In this document: piece after piece, positions 1 through 8,406 of the stretch
Numbering within the stretch: the stretch's first letter is position 1
How the letters are laid out: each line of letters starts with the position of its first letter
DNA from: Methyloceanibacter sp.
Lineage (GTDB): Bacteria > Pseudomonadota > Alphaproteobacteria > Rhizobiales > Methyloligellaceae
DNA: 36,815 bases
Direction: 5' to 3'
NCBI GenBank assembly: GCA_029287395.1
Contig: JARFRF010000130.1
Coordinates: 1 to 36,815 of the forward strand
The notes under the pieces: model-generated
The model's input: the letters and a program-made list of their open reading frames with translations, nothing else
The model's database searches: none
What the model was told of the DNA's origin: nothing
Position numbers and translations under genes: made by a program

Positions 1-1
1 T

Positions 2-922
2 GATGCCGATCTCGACTTGGATGTCCGTCAGGCTCAGCTCGACGACATGCGTATCGGTCCGAGCGCCGTCAGCATTGCCTTCGTAGATGGAAAGCTCGAT
101 GCCACGATGTGGCGCATGGCGTTCTACGGCGGGGAGGGACGTGGGACTCTGACCGTCGCCATGCACGACGCCGTGCCAAGCTTTGCCGGCGATCTGCGGC
201 TTGAGGATGTTGATACCCGCTCGTTGCTGAGGGACACGCTCGGTTTGCAGCGAATGGGCGGCAAGGGAAAATTGACCTTGAACATCACGGGCGAGGGCGG
301 CGACTGGGAAACAATGGCCTTGTCGCTTATGGGGAACGGCGCCTTTGCAGTCTCCGAGGGTGCTATTGACGGGATCGCAGCCCCTGCCTTGGTGAGCGGG
401 CTTGAGGCCGGAACGCTAAATTTGCGCGCGGATCCCAAAGCTGTACTCCCATTCGCACTGCTCGCCGGTAGCTTCGATATCAATCATGGTGTTGCATCAA
501 CCCGTAATCTCAGGTTTAGAAGCCCGTTGGCAAACATCACGGCTGACGGCGGTGTGAATCTTGTACGCGACAGTCTCGACCTCACGGTGAGCCCAGGGCC
601 GGTCGCAAAAGAACAGGGTGGGGGCGTCGTCTCTTTGGCAGAGCATCTGCCACCGCTTCGGATAGTGGGGTCCCTACAGAGTCCTCGGATGAGCCTTGCG
701 AACAATCCGCTTGCCGCGGGAGACGCAAAGCCGGCGTCGGACTTGGTGTTCCCGGGTCTCGTCCTTCGTGAAAGGCGAGGCACCAAACGCCGCAACCAGG
801 TCACGAGCGGAGGGGTGGCGGCAGGACAGACCCGGCAGCCAAGTGCGCTTGCGCCGTCCTTCTCCGCTGCGCCACAGGACACCAGACAGTCTCCACCGCT
901 GCGGCTTGAGCCGCAGCCCTAG
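2..922 (+). CDS. AsmA-family protein, C-terminal part (5' truncated by window edge)
   Basis: The reading frame is open from the first bases of the window, so this is the 3' part of a longer gene; the TTG at 17 used in the ORF track is probably not the true start. The visible 300 or so residues have the pattern of the AsmA C-terminal domain: alternating beta-strand segments such as GKGKLTLNITGEGGDW, then GNGAFAVSEGAIDGI, and a late PLRIVGSLQSP strand that is typical near the end of this family. AsmA-like proteins are large, membrane-anchored envelope proteins of the bridge-like lipid transfer type, linked to outer-membrane homeostasis. The last 60 residues or so are basic and rich in Pro, Gln and Ala and look disordered. 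The gene converges on the broken IalB gene, whose inferred ancestral stop lies 11 bases beyond this stop. The family call is fairly secure; the exact role is not. Confidence 0.75.
   Translation, partial: DADLDLDVRQAQLDDMRIGPSAVSIAFVDGKLDATMWRMAFYGGEGRGTLTVAMHDAVPSFAGDLRLEDVDTRSLLRDTLGLQRMGGKGKLTLNITGEGGDWETMALSLMGNGAFAVSEGAIDGIAAPALVSGLEAGTLNLRADPKAVLPFALLAGSFDINHGVASTRNLRFRSPLANITADGGVNLVRDSLDLTVSPGPVAKEQGGGVVSLAEHLPPLRIVGSLQSPRMSLANNPLAAGDAKPASDLVFPGLVLRERRGTKRRNQVTSGGVAAGQTRQPSALAPSFSAAPQDTRQSPPLRLEPQP
899..916. repeat. 18-nt perfect palindrome between convergent genes
   Basis: The sequence CTGCGGCTTGAGCCGCAG is its own reverse complement apart from the central TG, and could fold as a 6-bp stem with a 6-nt loop in RNA from either strand. 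It lies in the last codons of the AsmA-type gene and about 18 nt downstream of the inferred ancestral stop of the minus-strand IalB gene. It could be a bidirectional transcription-end hairpin, but neither side has a T-run, so a terminator role is only a guess. Confidence 0.35.
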
Positions 923-933
923 AACTGGCGCAG

Positions 934-1528
934 CTATTTCTTCTTGAGTAACGCAGTACGTTTTCTTGTCCAGGGCCGCAAGGCCCAGGTCGAGGCCCTT
1001 CAGTTCGGCAACGGTCTGGATTTGTTTGCCGTGCAACGCATGAACAACGATCGTCGCATTGTTCGATTTCTTCAGATCCTGCCGGATATCGTCGGCGACA
1101 ATGTTGAGCGCTTTGCAGCCCAGTGGGAGACAGGTCTGAAACAGCAGCCCATAGACTTTCCCTAAATTGGTCGAGATCTGGACGCCGCGCTGGAGCGCAA
1201 CACCCGTCGGGTCATCTACGCGAAGAACAAGATTGCCCTTGGGGCCGTAGACGAGGATCATCCGGAAGATGAGCTTCTGCGTTTCCTTCTCGATCAGTGG
1301 CAGGACAAGAGAGCATCGCTCCTCCGCCGTCTTTGGGTCGCCCTCCTTGCCGCACACCAATGTCCAATTACCGTAGCTTCCGGCAATGCGCGTGCTGGGC
1401 TTGTTGGCATCCCCCGCAGCGGGTGCCTTCTTAGCGGCCGATGTCTCTTGGGCCTAAGATGTCCCCGGCGATCCAAACGCCAGGAGCGCGGCACTGCGTA
1501 GGGTGAAAAACGTGAGACGCGGACGCAT
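934..1528 (-). pseudogene. IalB-family (invasion-associated locus B) secreted protein, disrupted by an amber codon and a +1 frameshift
   Basis: IalB-family proteins are small secreted or periplasmic proteins with paired cysteines. Here an ATG at 1528, preceded by GGGAG, opens a signal peptide (MRPRLTFFTLRSAALLAFG). It is interrupted by TAG at 1454-1456 and continues in the same frame as AQETSAAKK, then GNWTLVCGKEGDP with ERCSLVLP, and later QTCLPLGCKALNI. These are the Cys pairs and spacing expected of IalB. The signal-peptide end reads GTS-stop-AQE, so a TGG (Trp) to TAG change is the simplest origin. Near the 3' end, deleting one A from AAGAAAACG turns the tail into DKKRTALLKKK followed by TAG at 934-936. 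Without that deletion the frame runs on antisense into the AsmA gene as far as 674. The span is 595 nt, one more than a multiple of three, as a single-base insertion predicts; the repaired protein would have 197 residues. Sequencing error, or readthrough for the stop alone, cannot be excluded. Confidence 0.72.
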
Positions 1529-1654
1529 TGGAAACTCCCATCCACACGCAAAGGGGAGTTTTCGGCGCACCCCAAGGTCCCGTGACATAAGCCCCAATTG
1601 AGATCTGTTGCAACGGTTTTGCTCCGGCGCTGCAAGCAATTGGCTCTGGGCGGC

Positions 1655-2347
1655 TTAGACCAGTTCGCGCTCGTGCATCTCGGCCCGGGCCCCCTCAAGC
1701 CACTCGGTCATATCCGGCATTGCATAGATCGCGTCCACGTAATCCGCCGCAGTGCCGTCGTCGCCGTAGTGGGCGAGCGGCGTGCCATAGGTACGGAAGC
1801 GTGTCGCGACTGGGGCATACATCGCGTCGGCGTTCGTGAATGTGCCAAACAGCAGCGGCCCCTCATGGCCAAAGCGTGCACGCGTATCCTTCCAGATCGC
1901 GATAACACGCCGAATGTTATTAGCGAGGGTTTCGCTGACATCTGGCATCGGGAAGCGCGAAACGAGATCCATGGGCATGTCGTTGCGCAAGGCCTGAAAG
2001 CCCGCATGCATCTCAGCCGAGATACATCGCGCTGCTGCGCGCGCCGCAGGGTCTGTCGGCCAGAGGCCCGCATTCGGGTAACGCTCCGCGAGATATTCGA
2101 CGATTGCGAGGCTGTCGTAGATCACCCCGATTTCGGTCTTTAGAGCCGGCACCTTCCCGGAGGGAGAGCGCTTAAAGATCTCAGCCTTACTGTCCGGAAG
2201 TCTGAGGCGGATGCGCTCCTCTGCAAAAGGCGCGCCACAGGCCTTCAACGACAACCACGGGCGCAGGCTCCATGACGAGTAGTTCTTGTCGCCAAGCACC
2301 AACGTATAGCCCGTGTCCGTCATTGTTCCGCCTTCCGTCGTTGTCAT
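1655..2347 (-). CDS. glutathione S-transferase family protein
   Basis: This 230-residue protein has the usual GST length and two-domain layout. The N-terminal thioredoxin-like domain starts with YTLVLGDKNYSSWSLRPWL, where the Ser/Tyr cluster is the probable glutathione-activating site. It continues through the cis-proline segment SGKVPAL and the YDSLAIVEYLAERYP helix, which corresponds to the conserved glutathione-binding E/D-S-x-A-I motif. The all-helical C-terminal domain follows, from about residue 95. Members conjugate glutathione to electrophiles or act in maleylacetoacetate-type or stress reactions; the substrate cannot be read from sequence. Two starts are possible: ATG at 2347 behind GGGGAG, used here, and ATG at 2323 behind GGAAGG, both well spaced. 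The gene is divergent from the aminopeptidase gene and upstream of the broken IalB gene on the same strand. Confidence 0.88.
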   Translation of the reverse strand: MTTTEGGTMTDTGYTLVLGDKNYSSWSLRPWLSLKACGAPFAEERIRLRLPDSKAEIFKRSPSGKVPALKTEIGVIYDSLAIVEYLAERYPNAGLWPTDPAARAAARCISAEMHAGFQALRNDMPMDLVSRFPMPDVSETLANNIRRVIAIWKDTRARFGHEGPLLFGTFTNADAMYAPVATRFRTYGTPLAHYGDDGTAADYVDAIYAMPDMTEWLEGARAEMHERELV

Positions 2348-2404
2348 GTTTCCGCTCCCCTGCCATTAATGCGCGGCCCCTTCAAGACTCATCCGGGATT
2401 TTTC

Positions 2405-3823
2405 ATGCCTCCACATCTGCTGTCGCTCGATTCCATGCGCCAAACGCTCGAAGACTCCGTGCTGGAGCACGGCTCTCCTTCTATTCCCATTGAACTCGTC
2501 AATTCGAGTGAGGACGTCGAGAGGCTTGGCGAGCGTGCAGCTCGTTGGATCGAGTCGCGTCGTTGGAAGCCGTCACAAGGTGCTGTTCTTTTGGTGCCTG
2601 ACGAGACCGGTGCGATCGAGAAAGTGCTTCTTGGGACCGGTGGCCCGGATTGGGCTGAGGATGCACCCATGCTCACAGGCGCGCTTCCTGGCGCTCTGCC
2701 GGCAGGCGACTACCGATTTGCAGACACGTTAAAGCACCCCGACCTCGCCGTACTCGGCTTCCTAAAGGGGTGCTACCGATTTGCACGCTATAAGTCCGGA
2801 GACGCCAGTGAGGCGAAGCGTATCGTGATGCCGAAAGGCGCTGACCGGGAACATATCCTTGCACTAGCGGAAGGGGTCTACCTTGGGCGCAACCTTATCA
2901 ATACGCCGGCAAACGATCTGGGACCCGCGGAACTCGAATCCGTGGCGCGCGATTTGACGACTACCTTTGGCGCCTCGATCAAAGTGACAGAAGGCTCGAG
3001 TCTACTGTCGGACAATTTTCCAATGATCCACGCTGTTGGCCGAGCGAGCAATCGGCCTCCGCGCTTGATTGATCTTCGTTGGGGCTCCGAGACTGCCCCG
3101 AAGATTACGATTGTGGGGAAAGGCATTTGCTTCGATACGGGCGGGCTCAATCTCAAGCCTGGGAATGCGATGAGCCTCATGAAGAAGGATATGGGCGGTG
3201 CCGCTGCTGCTATGGCCTTCGCCCTGATGGTTATGCGAACGGGGCTGCCTATTCGCCTGCGCGTACTCATTCCGGCCGCAGACAACTCTGTGGCAGGCAA
3301 CGCATTCCGTCCTGGCGACGTGCTCCCTAGTCGCAACGGCATGACAGTTGAGATAGGCAATACCGACGCGGAGGGACGCTTGGTATTGGCCGATGCCATG
3401 AGCCTCGCCGATGAGGAAGCGCCAGACTATCTGATCACGTTTGCGACCCTGACCGGCGCGGCACGTGTCGCCTTGGGTCCAGACCTGCCGCCCTTCTACG
3501 CGACGGATGAGGTATTCGCGGAAGGCATGCTCAAGGCGGCGTCAGCGGTCGGCGATCCCGTGTGGCGCATGCCTTTCTGGGCTCCCTACGATAAGTTGCT
3601 CAAGAGCAGCATTGCCGACGTCAATCACATCTCCGAGGGGCCATTCGCAGGCTCTGTAACGGCGGCGCTGTTCCTCAAGCGCTTTGTTGAACACGCAAAG
3701 CGTTATGCCCATCTCGACATATATGGGTGGGTTCCGCGTGAGCAGCCGGGCCGGCCTCGCGGCGGCGAGCCTCATGGCGCGCGTGCGCTCTATGAGTACC
3801 TTCGTGGAGAATTCAACGCGTGA
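2405..3823 (+). CDS. M17 family leucyl aminopeptidase
   Basis: This is a cytosolic metallo-exopeptidase that releases N-terminal residues from peptides. The M17 hallmark NTDAEGRLVLADA is present in full. So is the preceding metal and substrate-binding stretch GKGICFDTGGLNLKP with MKKDMGGAAA, which supplies the Lys and Asp ligands for the two metal ions. The N-terminal regulatory domain (about residues 1-140) is weakly conserved, as usual, and the length of 472 residues fits the family. The ATG at 2405 has GGGA six bases upstream and is preferred; an in-frame ATG at 2369 has no recognisable ribosome site. The stop overlaps the GTG start of the NlpC/P60 gene, so the two are probably co-translated. 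Together they suggest turnover of peptides, possibly wall-derived ones. Confidence 0.93.
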   Translation: MPPHLLSLDSMRQTLEDSVLEHGSPSIPIELVNSSEDVERLGERAARWIESRRWKPSQGAVLLVPDETGAIEKVLLGTGGPDWAEDAPMLTGALPGALPAGDYRFADTLKHPDLAVLGFLKGCYRFARYKSGDASEAKRIVMPKGADREHILALAEGVYLGRNLINTPANDLGPAELESVARDLTTTFGASIKVTEGSSLLSDNFPMIHAVGRASNRPPRLIDLRWGSETAPKITIVGKGICFDTGGLNLKPGNAMSLMKKDMGGAAAAMAFALMVMRTGLPIRLRVLIPAADNSVAGNAFRPGDVLPSRNGMTVEIGNTDAEGRLVLADAMSLADEEAPDYLITFATLTGAARVALGPDLPPFYATDEVFAEGMLKAASAVGDPVWRMPFWAPYDKLLKSSIADVNHISEGPFAGSVTAALFLKRFVEHAKRYAHLDIYGWVPREQPGRPRGGEPHGARALYEYLRGEFNA

Positions 3824-4677
3824 CGAAGCTCGATCCACGCCGGCATCCCTTCCGCGACGATCTCGCCGGAGCGGCCTTGCGTGGGTTAATCGATGCCAAG
3901 CGTTTCACAGAAGGGGATCGCCGCCGGGTTTCCGCCTCTTCACTGCCGCTGCGCCGCGCGCCGCGTGACGAGGCGAATCTCGATACCGAGGTCCTGCACG
4001 GGGAAACGCTTGTGGTTTTCGACGAGGCCGACGGCTGGGCTTGGGTGCAACTCGATCACGATGGCTACGTGGGTTATGTGCCAGTGGAGGGGCTGGGCGA
4101 CCCGGGCAAGCCGGCCACGCACCGAATTGCCGTTCTGCGGACCTACGTGTTTCCCGAGCCGGATGCCAAGGTGCCGCCGATCCGTATGCTCAGTCTGAAT
4201 GCCCGCGTGACTGTGTTGGACAGTGATGGGCGTTATGCTCGGCTCGACGGCGGAGGTTTCATCTATACCAGCCATCTTGCGGTCATCGGGGCGCATGACC
4301 CGGATTACGTGAAGATCGCAGAACGTTTCTTAGGCGCCCCCTATCTTTGGGGTGGGCGCACCAGCGTCGGCCTAGACTGCTCTGGCCTGGTTCAGCTCGC
4401 TGCTGCCGCAGCAGGCCATACGTTGCCGCGCGATGCAGACATGCAAGAGGCCGAGGCCGGCGAGCCGCTCGACATCATGGCTGGCGCAGGCCTCAAGCGT
4501 GGAGACCTAGTCTTCTGGGAGGGTCACGTAGGCATTATGACGAGTACTGAGGACTTTCTGCACGCAAATGCCTTTCACATGGCGGTCGAGCTCGAGCCCT
4601 TCGCGCAGGCGCGCCAACGCATTCAGGAAGCCGGTTTCCGTGTCACAAGTGCGCGGCGACTAGCGCCAAGCCGCTAG
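3820..4677 (+). CDS. NlpC/P60 (C40) cysteine peptidase with SH3-like domains
   Basis: The C-terminal half (about residues 165-285) is an NlpC/P60 domain: FLGAPYLWGGRTS, then the nucleophile in DCSGLVQ, the His in EGHVGIM and a further polar His in LHANAFH. This gives the Cys-His-His triad of gamma-D-glutamyl-diamino acid endopeptidases that cut wall peptides. The N-terminal half carries two bacterial SH3-like segments (for example DGWAWVQLDHDGYVGYVP) that usually bind wall peptide. No signal peptide or membrane segment is visible, so it may act on internalised muropeptides; that is inference. The start is GTG, sharing the four bases GTGA with the stop of the aminopeptidase, which indicates translational coupling. 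It converges on yejF with only nine bases between. Confidence 0.92.
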   Translation: MTKLDPRRHPFRDDLAGAALRGLIDAKRFTEGDRRRVSASSLPLRRAPRDEANLDTEVLHGETLVVFDEADGWAWVQLDHDGYVGYVPVEGLGDPGKPATHRIAVLRTYVFPEPDAKVPPIRMLSLNARVTVLDSDGRYARLDGGGFIYTSHLAVIGAHDPDYVKIAERFLGAPYLWGGRTSVGLDCSGLVQLAAAAAGHTLPRDADMQEAEAGEPLDIMAGAGLKRGDLVFWEGHVGIMTSTEDFLHANAFHMAVELEPFAQARQRIQEAGFRVTSARRLAPSR

Positions 4678-4686
4678 CTAACGAAT

Positions 4687-6321
4687 CTAGGTGGAAACAG
4701 CGTCGGCGGGCGTCGTCTCAAGTTCAAAAGCGGCCGCGAGTAACGCCTTGGTATAGTCCGTCCTCGGGTTTGCGAAGACCTCTTGCGATGGGCCTTGCTC
4801 CACAACTTTGCCATGACGAAGAACAAGAATTGAGTTCGCCAGTGCACGGACGACTTTGAGGTCGTGGCTGATAAAAAGATAGGCCAGCTTGTGGCGCTTC
4901 TGAAGGTCGCGCAGCAGATCAACAATTTGAGCTTGCACCGACACGTCCAACGCCGACGTCGGCTCATCTAGGATCAGGAACTTCGGCTCCAAAACGAGCG
5001 CACGCGCAATTGCGATGCGCTGACGTTGACCGCCGGAGAACTCGTGCGGATAGCGGTCTCGTACATTCGGGTCGAGGCCGACTTCATCTAGCGCGCGCGA
5101 GACTCGAGCAATGCGATCTTCGCTTGATATGTCCGGGTTTTGAATCAGCAATCCTTCTTCGATGATCTGTCCGATCGACATGCGCGGACTCAGAGATCCG
5201 TACGGGTCCTGAAAGACGATTTGCAGGTCCTTGCGCAAAGGCCGCATTTGTTTCGAGTTGTAGCCATCAATGCGCTCGCCCAGATAAACGATCGGCCCCT
5301 CGCTTGAGATCAAGCGTAGAATTGCTTGGCCCAGGGTCGTCTTGCCAGACCCCGACTCACCGACGACACCAAGCGTCTGTCCCTCTTTGACATCGACATC
5401 GACCCCGTCCACGGCTTTTACGTGCCCAACGGTCTTGCGCAGAAAGCCGCGCTTGATCGGGAACCACACTTTCAGATCGTCCGTCTTGAGTATGGTTTTG
5501 GCAGTAACATCGGCGGGTGGCGGCGAGCCTTTTGGCTCGGAACCAATTAGATGCTTCGTGTAGTCGTTCCTTGGGTTTTCGAAAATTTCCGTCGTCTTGC
5601 CTCGTTCGACAATCGAGCCTTGATGCATGACGCAAACACGATCCGCCATCTTTCGGACAATCCCGAGGTCGTGGGTGATGAGCAGCATGGCCATGTTGAA
5701 TTCGGCCTTGAGCTGCAACAACAGTTCGAGGATCTGCGCCTGGATCGTAACATCGAGCGCCGTTGTCGGTTCGTCCGCGATTAGCAGATCTGGCTCGTTC
5801 GCAAGCGCCATAGCGATCATCACACGTTGACGCTGGCCGCCAGAGAGCTGATGCGGATACGAGCCGAGCCGTTCCTCAGCATTCTGAATGCCGACCTTGG
5901 TGAGAAGATCGATCACCCGAGCACGCGCTTTCTCGCCCGTAATCCCTTTGTGGATGCTCAGAACCTCTGCGATTTGCCGCTCGATCGTATGAAGCGGATT
6001 GAGTGAGGTCATCGGTTCCTGAAAAATCATGGAGATCTGGTTGCCGCGCACATGCCGAAGCCCGTCGGGCGGCAGACCCAAGAGGTTCTCGCCCTTGAAA
6101 TAGATCGCGCCACCAGGATGCGAGGCTGCCGGGTAGGGGAGCAGTTGGAGAATCGACAAGGCCGAAACAGTCTTACCAGACCCAGACTCGCCAACCAAAG
6201 CCAGTGTCTCCCCATGGTCGATCTCGAATGAGATGTCCTTGACGGCGGTTGTCACTTTGTCGCCCGCGTTGAAATCGACGCACAATCTTTCAACGGAGAG
6301 AAGGGTGGGCCTGTCGTTCAT
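4687..6321 (-). CDS. yejF: Yej-type peptide ABC transporter, double ATP-binding subunit
   Basis: This 544-residue protein is two complete ABC ATPase domains in one chain, the architecture of YejF. Domain 1 (about residues 8-270) has Walker A GESGSGKT, signature LSGGQRQR and Walker [13 protein letters not shown]. Domain 2 (about 280-540) has [17 protein letters not shown] and [11 protein letters not shown]. Each has a DPYGSL- or EPMTSL-type Q-loop region and the oligopeptide-transporter segment after the ATPase core. It energises uptake of peptides through YejB and YejE. The ATG at 6321 overlaps the TGA of the upstream CDF gene as ATGA; the longer ORF start at 6360 would run 40 bases into that gene and is not preferred. 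It is the last gene of its operon, and no clear terminator is visible in the nine bases before the convergent NlpC/P60 gene. Confidence 0.95.
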   Translation of the reverse strand: MNDRPTLLSVERLCVDFNAGDKVTTAVKDISFEIDHGETLALVGESGSGKTVSALSILQLLPYPAASHPGGAIYFKGENLLGLPPDGLRHVRGNQISMIFQEPMTSLNPLHTIERQIAEVLSIHKGITGEKARARVIDLLTKVGIQNAEERLGSYPHQLSGGQRQRVMIAMALANEPDLLIADEPTTALDVTIQAQILELLLQLKAEFNMAMLLITHDLGIVRKMADRVCVMHQGSIVERGKTTEIFENPRNDYTKHLIGSEPKGSPPPADVTAKTILKTDDLKVWFPIKRGFLRKTVGHVKAVDGVDVDVKEGQTLGVVGESGSGKTTLGQAILRLISSEGPIVYLGERIDGYNSKQMRPLRKDLQIVFQDPYGSLSPRMSIGQIIEEGLLIQNPDISSEDRIARVSRALDEVGLDPNVRDRYPHEFSGGQRQRIAIARALVLEPKFLILDEPTSALDVSVQAQIVDLLRDLQKRHKLAYLFISHDLKVVRALANSILVLRHGKVVEQGPSQEVFANPRTDYTKALLAAAFELETTPADAVST

Positions 6322-7232
6322 GAAGTCGCTCGGTTGTTTGGGAAGATCTCGTCGGCGCAACGGCGATATTCGACCTCGACCGTGATGTGATCGAGACCAA
6401 ACTTCCGGTTCAATCTCGTCTTGATGCCGCGAACGACCTCTTCGATGTCCGTTGCGTCTTTGACGACGGCATGAAGCGTTGCCACTTTGCGGGCCTGGGT
6501 GAGCGACCAGACATGGACATGGTGGATGTCATCCACGCCCTCGATATTGCCGATGAGGTCTGGCGCAATGCTCCGCGTGTCCAATTCGCTTGGTGCGCTC
6601 TCCAAGAGGATATGCGCGGACTCGGTTACGACAAACCATGCGCTGCGCAAAATGATCAGGGCAACAAGAACGGAGAGTAGCGGGTCAATCGGCGTCCATC
6701 CGGTGATCATGATCACAGCGCCAGCAACCAAGGCTGCGACGGAACCCAGCATATCGCCGATGACATGGAGTACAGCGCCCCGAACGTTAAGGTTGTCGCG
6801 ATCCGCTCCTCGGAGAAGCAGAAACGACACGACATTCACGAGCAGCCCGGCGATGCCGATGACGACCATGATGCCGCCGATGACATGGGCGTCGCCCGAC
6901 AGCAGGCGATGAATGGCCTCGTAGACGATCCACGCGGCAATCACGAAAAGCGCTAGACCGTTGGCGAAGGCGACCAGAACCTGGAAACGATCGAATCCGT
7001 AGGTACGCTTCCAGTCTGCGGGATGCCGCATCAAGCGGAAGGCGAACCATGCGAGCCCCAGCGCCGCAAAGTCTGTCAGCATGTGGCCAGCGTCGGCGAT
7101 CAGCGCGAGCGAATTGGCGATGATCCCACCGACGAACTCGACAAGCATAAACCCGCCCGTAATCAGTGCGGCGAGCCCCATCCTGGTCTCGTTCTCGTTG
7201 GCGGCAAGGGCCTGATCGTTCGAGCCGTGCAT
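6318..7232 (-). CDS. cation diffusion facilitator (CDF), zinc-exporter type
   Basis: This 304-residue protein has six predicted membrane helices followed by a C-terminal cytosolic domain, the CDF plan. The transport-site motifs are both HxxxD: ADAGHMLTDF in helix 2 and LHVIGDMLGS in helix 5. This is the two-His, two-Asp pattern of zinc-selective members such as ZitB and CzcD. The C-terminal domain (from about residue 210) contains GVDDIHHVHVWSL, the usual ferredoxin-like dimer and regulatory-metal segment. Members expel Zn(II), sometimes Co(II) or Cd(II), in exchange for protons. The gene sits between yejE (10-base gap upstream) and yejF (ATGA overlap downstream), so it is surely part of the same transcript. 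That is an unusual place for a metal exporter. Substrate choice is inferred from family motifs. Confidence 0.92.
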   Translation of the reverse strand: MHGSNDQALAANENETRMGLAALITGGFMLVEFVGGIIANSLALIADAGHMLTDFAALGLAWFAFRLMRHPADWKRTYGFDRFQVLVAFANGLALFVIAAWIVYEAIHRLLSGDAHVIGGIMVVIGIAGLLVNVVSFLLLRGADRDNLNVRGAVLHVIGDMLGSVAALVAGAVIMITGWTPIDPLLSVLVALIILRSAWFVVTESAHILLESAPSELDTRSIAPDLIGNIEGVDDIHHVHVWSLTQARKVATLHAVVKDATDIEEVVRGIKTRLNRKFGLDHITVEVEYRRCADEIFPNNRATS

Positions 7233-7242
7233 TTGTCCTGCC

Positions 7243-8406
7243 TCAGGTCAGCGTCTTGCGCGGATCGAGAGCATCGCGTACCGCCTCGCCGACGAAAATC
7301 AAAAGACTCAGCATGATGGCGATGACAAAGAAAGCCGTCAGCCCTAGCCAGGGGGCCTGCAGGTTGTCCTTGCCTTGCGCCAAGAGTTCGCCGAGCGACG
7401 GCGACCCCGGCGGCAATCCAAATCCAAGAAAGTCCAGGGACGTCAGCGTTGTTATGGAGCCGTTCAAAATGAATGGCATGAAGGTCAGTGTCGCAACCAT
7501 CGCGTTCGGCAGCAGATGCTTGAAGATGATCTTCGCATTAGGCAGACCCAGCGCCCGCGCCGCAGTCACATACTCGAAATTTCGTGCTCGGAGGAACTCC
7601 GCCCTCACGACGCCCACAAGGGCGACCCAAGAGAAGGCGAGCAAGATGCCGAGCAGGATCCAGAAGTTCGGTTCGATGACAGCCGCAACGATAATGAGCA
7701 AGTAAAGCTGCGGCACGCTGGTCCAAATCTCAATAAAGCGCTGGAACAACAGGTCGGTCCAGCCGCCGAAATAGCCTTGAATAGCGCCGGCGGCGACACC
7801 GATGATCGTCGAGAAGATTGTCAGTACCAATCCGAACAGGACCGAGATCCGAAAGCCGTAAATGATCCGCGCGATGACATCGCGTCCTTGGTCATCCGTT
7901 CCCAGCCAATTCCATTCAAGGTTGGCATCGCATGGGTGGAAACCCTTCTCGACCGCAAGCTCGCAGTCCTTATCGGAAAGAAGCCATGTTGGCTTCACCG
8001 GAAAGGCCATGGGCGGGTTCTTGTTTTGGGTGTTGTAGGAGAACCGGATTGGCGGCCACAGCATCCACCCGCCTTTTTCAGTGATCAGCTCCTGCACGAC
8101 AGGATCGCGATAGTCTGCCTCCGTCTCGAAGATCCCCCCGAAATCGGTTTCCGGATAAGCCTGAAAGACGGGCCAATAGTACCGGCCCTCATACTCGATA
8201 AGAATGGGCTTATCGTTGGCGATGAACTCGGCGAAGAGGCTGATCACAAAGAGGATCAGGAAAATCCACAAAGACCAGTAGCCGCGCCGATTAGCCTTGA
8301 AGGTCTGCCAGCGCCGTTTGTTGAGAGCCGAAACCCAAGGACGCGGCCGGGGGATGCCCTTCGCCGCGATCTCTTCGGTGACGCTCACGTCGGTCGGCGC
8401 GTCCAT
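7243..8406 (-). CDS. yejE: Yej-type peptide ABC transporter, permease subunit YejE
   Basis: This is an inner-membrane permease of 387 residues. It has a cytosolic N-terminus, a first helix (about residues 48-65, YWSLWIFLILFVISLFAEF) and a large periplasmic loop containing EGRYYWPVFQAYPETDFGG, typical of YejE. The binding-protein-dependent permease domain follows, with the coupling EAA-like segment EFLRARNFEYVTAARALGL. The C-terminal helix is followed by GEAVRDALDPRKTLT, a common ending for DppC/YejE proteins. It pairs with YejB to form the channel. Its ATG overlaps the yejB stop by one base (TGATG), indicating coupling. Confidence 0.95.
   Translation of the reverse strand: MDAPTDVSVTEEIAAKGIPRPRPWVSALNKRRWQTFKANRRGYWSLWIFLILFVISLFAEFIANDKPILIEYEGRYYWPVFQAYPETDFGGIFETEADYRDPVVQELITEKGGWMLWPPIRFSYNTQNKNPPMAFPVKPTWLLSDKDCELAVEKGFHPCDANLEWNWLGTDDQGRDVIARIIYGFRISVLFGLVLTIFSTIIGVAAGAIQGYFGGWTDLLFQRFIEIWTSVPQLYLLIIVAAVIEPNFWILLGILLAFSWVALVGVVRAEFLRARNFEYVTAARALGLPNAKIIFKHLLPNAMVATLTFMPFILNGSITTLTSLDFLGFGLPPGSPSLGELLAQGKDNLQAPWLGLTAFFVIAIMLSLLIFVGEAVRDALDPRKTLT

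Noticed and set aside
1598-2143. 181-residue plus-strand ORF opposite the GST gene
   Set aside because: It is an antisense shadow; the GST on the minus strand has all family blocks and good ribosome sites.
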